34,319 bases of DNA from an uncultured Eubacteriales bacterium (GTDB lineage Bacteria; Bacillota; Clostridia; UBA1381; UBA9506): NCBI GenBank assembly GCA_949299615.1, contig CASGBM010000006.1, positions 1-34,319 on the forward strand, given 5' to 3'. This document shows positions 32,799 to 34,319 of the stretch, one piece after another. The notes under the pieces were generated by a model, which did not search any database, was not told the DNA's origin, and was given only the letters and a program-made list of their open reading frames with translations. Positions within the stretch are counted from its first letter, which is position 1; the number at the start of each line of letters is the position of its first letter. A program made the translations under genes and the position numbers.

Positions 32799-34157
32799 AT
32801 GGAAATTTTGGACAGCCTAATTCGGCACAGGCAAAAAGAGCGCGCGTCGTTTCATATGCCGGGGCATAAAAACGGCGCGGCATTTTCGGGGACCCGTTTT
32901 GAAAACCGATGGCTGGGGCTTGATGTGACAGAAGTGGAAGGAACAGACTGCCTCTCAAAGCCTAGCGGAGCGATATTAAAATCGCAGGAAACTGCGGCGC
33001 GTCTTTATGGTGCGGCGCGTGCGTTTTATCTGGTCAATGGTGCAAGCGGCGGGATTCTTTCCATGTTTTATGCTTTTTTTCGCGAGGGGGACAGCGTTTT
33101 GGTTGACCGCAGCTGCCACAGGAGCGTGTTCCATGCGCTCGCGATTTGCGGGCTTCGCCCGATCTATCTTGCACCCGAAGTTGATTCTGTCCGCGGTGTG
33201 CCGAAAGGGATCACGGCAGACGCTGTGCGGCGCATGCTGGCAAAGTATCCGCAAGCGGCGGGCGTTTTTCTTACGAGCCCGAATTATTATGGATTTTGCA
33301 GTGAAACGAAAGCCATCGCGCAAGCGGCGCACGAAAAAGGAATCCCGCTTTTGGTAGATGAGGCGCACGGAGCGCATTTTCCGTTTGACAGCCGTTTTCC
33401 GCATGGAGCAATCGAGCAAGGAGCGGACGCCGCTTGCGTCAGCCTGCACAAATCGCTTCCGTGTCCGAATCAGACGGCTCTGCTTTTGCTCCGCACGGAC
33501 GAGCGGGCGGACGAGGTGCAGGAGGAGGTGAACACATTTCAGACGACCAGCCCCTCTTATGTATTTTTAGTTTATATCGAAGCGGCGCTTGAGTATGCCG
33601 TTCGTTTCGGCAAGGAAAAAACGGACCGCCTGCTTTCTTGGATGAAACCGTTTGCGCGTTTTCAGACAGATGATCCGTTTAAACTTTTGATGTCATTTGA
33701 CCGGCAGGGCCTGAGCGGATATGAAGCAGACCGGATTCTTCGCGAAGAGTATGGGATTTATGCAGAGCTTTGCGACAGGAAAAATGTGCTTTTGATGGCA
33801 TCGTGGGGCAACCGGGAAGAAGATTTTACATTGCTTAAAAAAGCAGTAGAGTGTTTAGAATCTGCGCCGGCTATGGCTCAGCCGCACCCACAGCCTCTGT
33901 TTTCCGCTTTTTCAGAGGGCAGACCGGCGATGGAGCCGCGTACTGTGCGAGGGAAAAAAGCACAGTGGGCTGAACTTTCTGCGTGTGTCGGAAAAATCTG
34001 CGCAGGGGCGGTGACGCTCTTTCCGCCCTGTGTTCCAATTCTTTTGCCAGGTGAGGAAATTACACAGGAGCTGGTTTGTGAGCTTGGTTTACTGAGGGAT
34101 AAAGAGATCAAAGTAAGCGGAATGGAACACGGAAAAATCCGCGTGCTTTTACAGTAG
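32799..34157 (+). CDS. Orn/Lys/Arg decarboxylase-family PLP protein
   Basis: Fold-type I PLP enzyme of the short Orn/Lys/Arg decarboxylase group (YaaO/SpeA-like). 452 residues, the usual length for the stand-alone Gram-positive form. Residues near 20-26 read FHMPGHKNG, with GLDVTEVEGTDCL near 45-57 and VNGASGGILSMF near 85. The PLP-site Asp is in LVDEAHGAHFPFD near 195, and the Schiff-base Lys is in SLHKSLPCPNQTALL near 226. ATG 32799 has GGAGG 8 nt upstream; a TTG 27 nt earlier is in frame but without RBS. It would make cadaverine, agmatine or putrescine; which one cannot be told. An intrinsic terminator follows. Confidence 0.9.
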   Translation: MEILDSLIRHRQKERASFHMPGHKNGAAFSGTRFENRWLGLDVTEVEGTDCLSKPSGAILKSQETAARLYGAARAFYLVNGASGGILSMFYAFFREGDSVLVDRSCHRSVFHALAICGLRPIYLAPEVDSVRGVPKGITADAVRRMLAKYPQAAGVFLTSPNYYGFCSETKAIAQAAHEKGIPLLVDEAHGAHFPFDSRFPHGAIEQGADAACVSLHKSLPCPNQTALLLLRTDERADEVQEEVNTFQTTSPSYVFLVYIEAALEYAVRFGKEKTDRLLSWMKPFARFQTDDPFKLLMSFDRQGLSGYEADRILREEYGIYAELCDRKNVLLMASWGNREEDFTLLKKAVECLESAPAMAQPHPQPLFSAFSEGRPAMEPRTVRGKKAQWAELSACVGKICAGAVTLFPPCVPILLPGEEITQELVCELGLLRDKEIKVSGMEHGKIRVLLQ

Positions 34158-34182
34158 CGCAGGAAAAATATATCAAGTAACA

Positions 34183-34227
34183 AAAAGAACGGCGAAATGG
34201 ATAAAAAAAGCCAGCCGTTCTTTTCTT
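34183..34227 (+). terminator. Intrinsic terminator of the decarboxylase gene
   Basis: AAAAGAACGGC (34183-34193) pairs with GCCGTTCTTTT (34214-34224), 11 bp, with the T-run of the 3' arm as tail. Confidence 0.8.
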
Positions 34228-34242
34228 ATTTAATGACTGCTG

Positions 34243-34294
34243 AACAATTCTGAAACGCAGCCGCATAGCGGTTTGTAAGCGTTTCAGAATTGTT
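34243..34294. repeat. Long palindrome at the right edge
   Basis: Perfect 16-bp arms AACAATTCTGAAACGC (34243-34258) and GCGTTTCAGAATTGTT (34279-34294) around a 20-nt loop that holds CCGC-ATA-GCGG (34261-34271). It is led by CTGCTGAACAA, close to the CTACTGAACAA that leads the left-edge palindromes on the minus strand. It is cut off before any further hairpin could be seen. Confidence 0.75.
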
Positions 34295-34319
34295 TAGGTG
34301 CAAGGTTTTTGTGCTTTTT

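Overview
The window comes from a strict anaerobe in the Bacillota, most likely class Clostridia and an endospore-forming lineage. The evidence is the gene set: pyruvate:ferredoxin oxidoreductase, GTP-type PEP carboxykinase, the complete [FeFe]-hydrogenase maturation set (TM1266-hydE-hydG-hydF), SpoVT, the YqeI/NadD/YqeK/RsfS/LeuS cluster and a Gram-positive LexA box at recA. Ribosome binding sites are strong AGGAGG types and many promoters are near-consensus with 17-bp spacing. I cannot name a species. No rRNA, tRNA, CRISPR array or transposase gene was seen.

Layout. Up to about 17 kb nearly every gene is on the minus strand. In left-to-right order these are an edge-truncated Imm-5-like gene, an Ala/Ser-rich mini-lipoprotein, pckG, ksgA, a MATE exporter with an attenuator-like leader, spoVT, and one small plus-strand ribbon-helix-helix gene. 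They continue with PFOR, a 675-bp non-coding block that looks like two small RNA genes, a mug-type DNA glycosylase, leuS, rsfS, yqeK, nadD, yhbY, a DivIVA-like mini-protein and trxA. From 17.2 kb everything is on the plus strand: dnaE, ymdB, 5-formyl-THF cyclo-ligase, a truncated larC-like gene, a small membrane protein, cinA, recA (SOS box), an MTA/SAH deaminase, an orphan structured transcript, the hydrogenase maturation operon, and an Orn/Lys/Arg decarboxylase-family gene.

The most striking non-genic signal is a dispersed palindromic repeat of 18 units in five intergenic loci. Each 26-nt unit is GTAG followed by an imperfect hairpin. There are two stem subtypes differing by compensatory base pairs, and the apical pair also covaries. 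The subtypes nearly always occur as inverted A/B pairs with GTAG at the outer ends, sometimes in tandem with a period near 170 bp. This is the architecture of REP/BIME elements mobilised by RAYT (TnpA-REP, Y1) enzymes in Proteobacteria. Both window ends fall in other palindromic sequences that share the lead CTRCTGAACAA, so the window may be a contig broken at repeats.

Functionally the window joins fermentative redox metabolism (PFOR making reduced ferredoxin, hydrogenase maturation for H2 evolution, PEPCK at the PEP node) with housekeeping genes for DNA replication and repair, ribosome assembly and NAD synthesis. Several leaders and orphan transcripts suggest RNA-level regulation.
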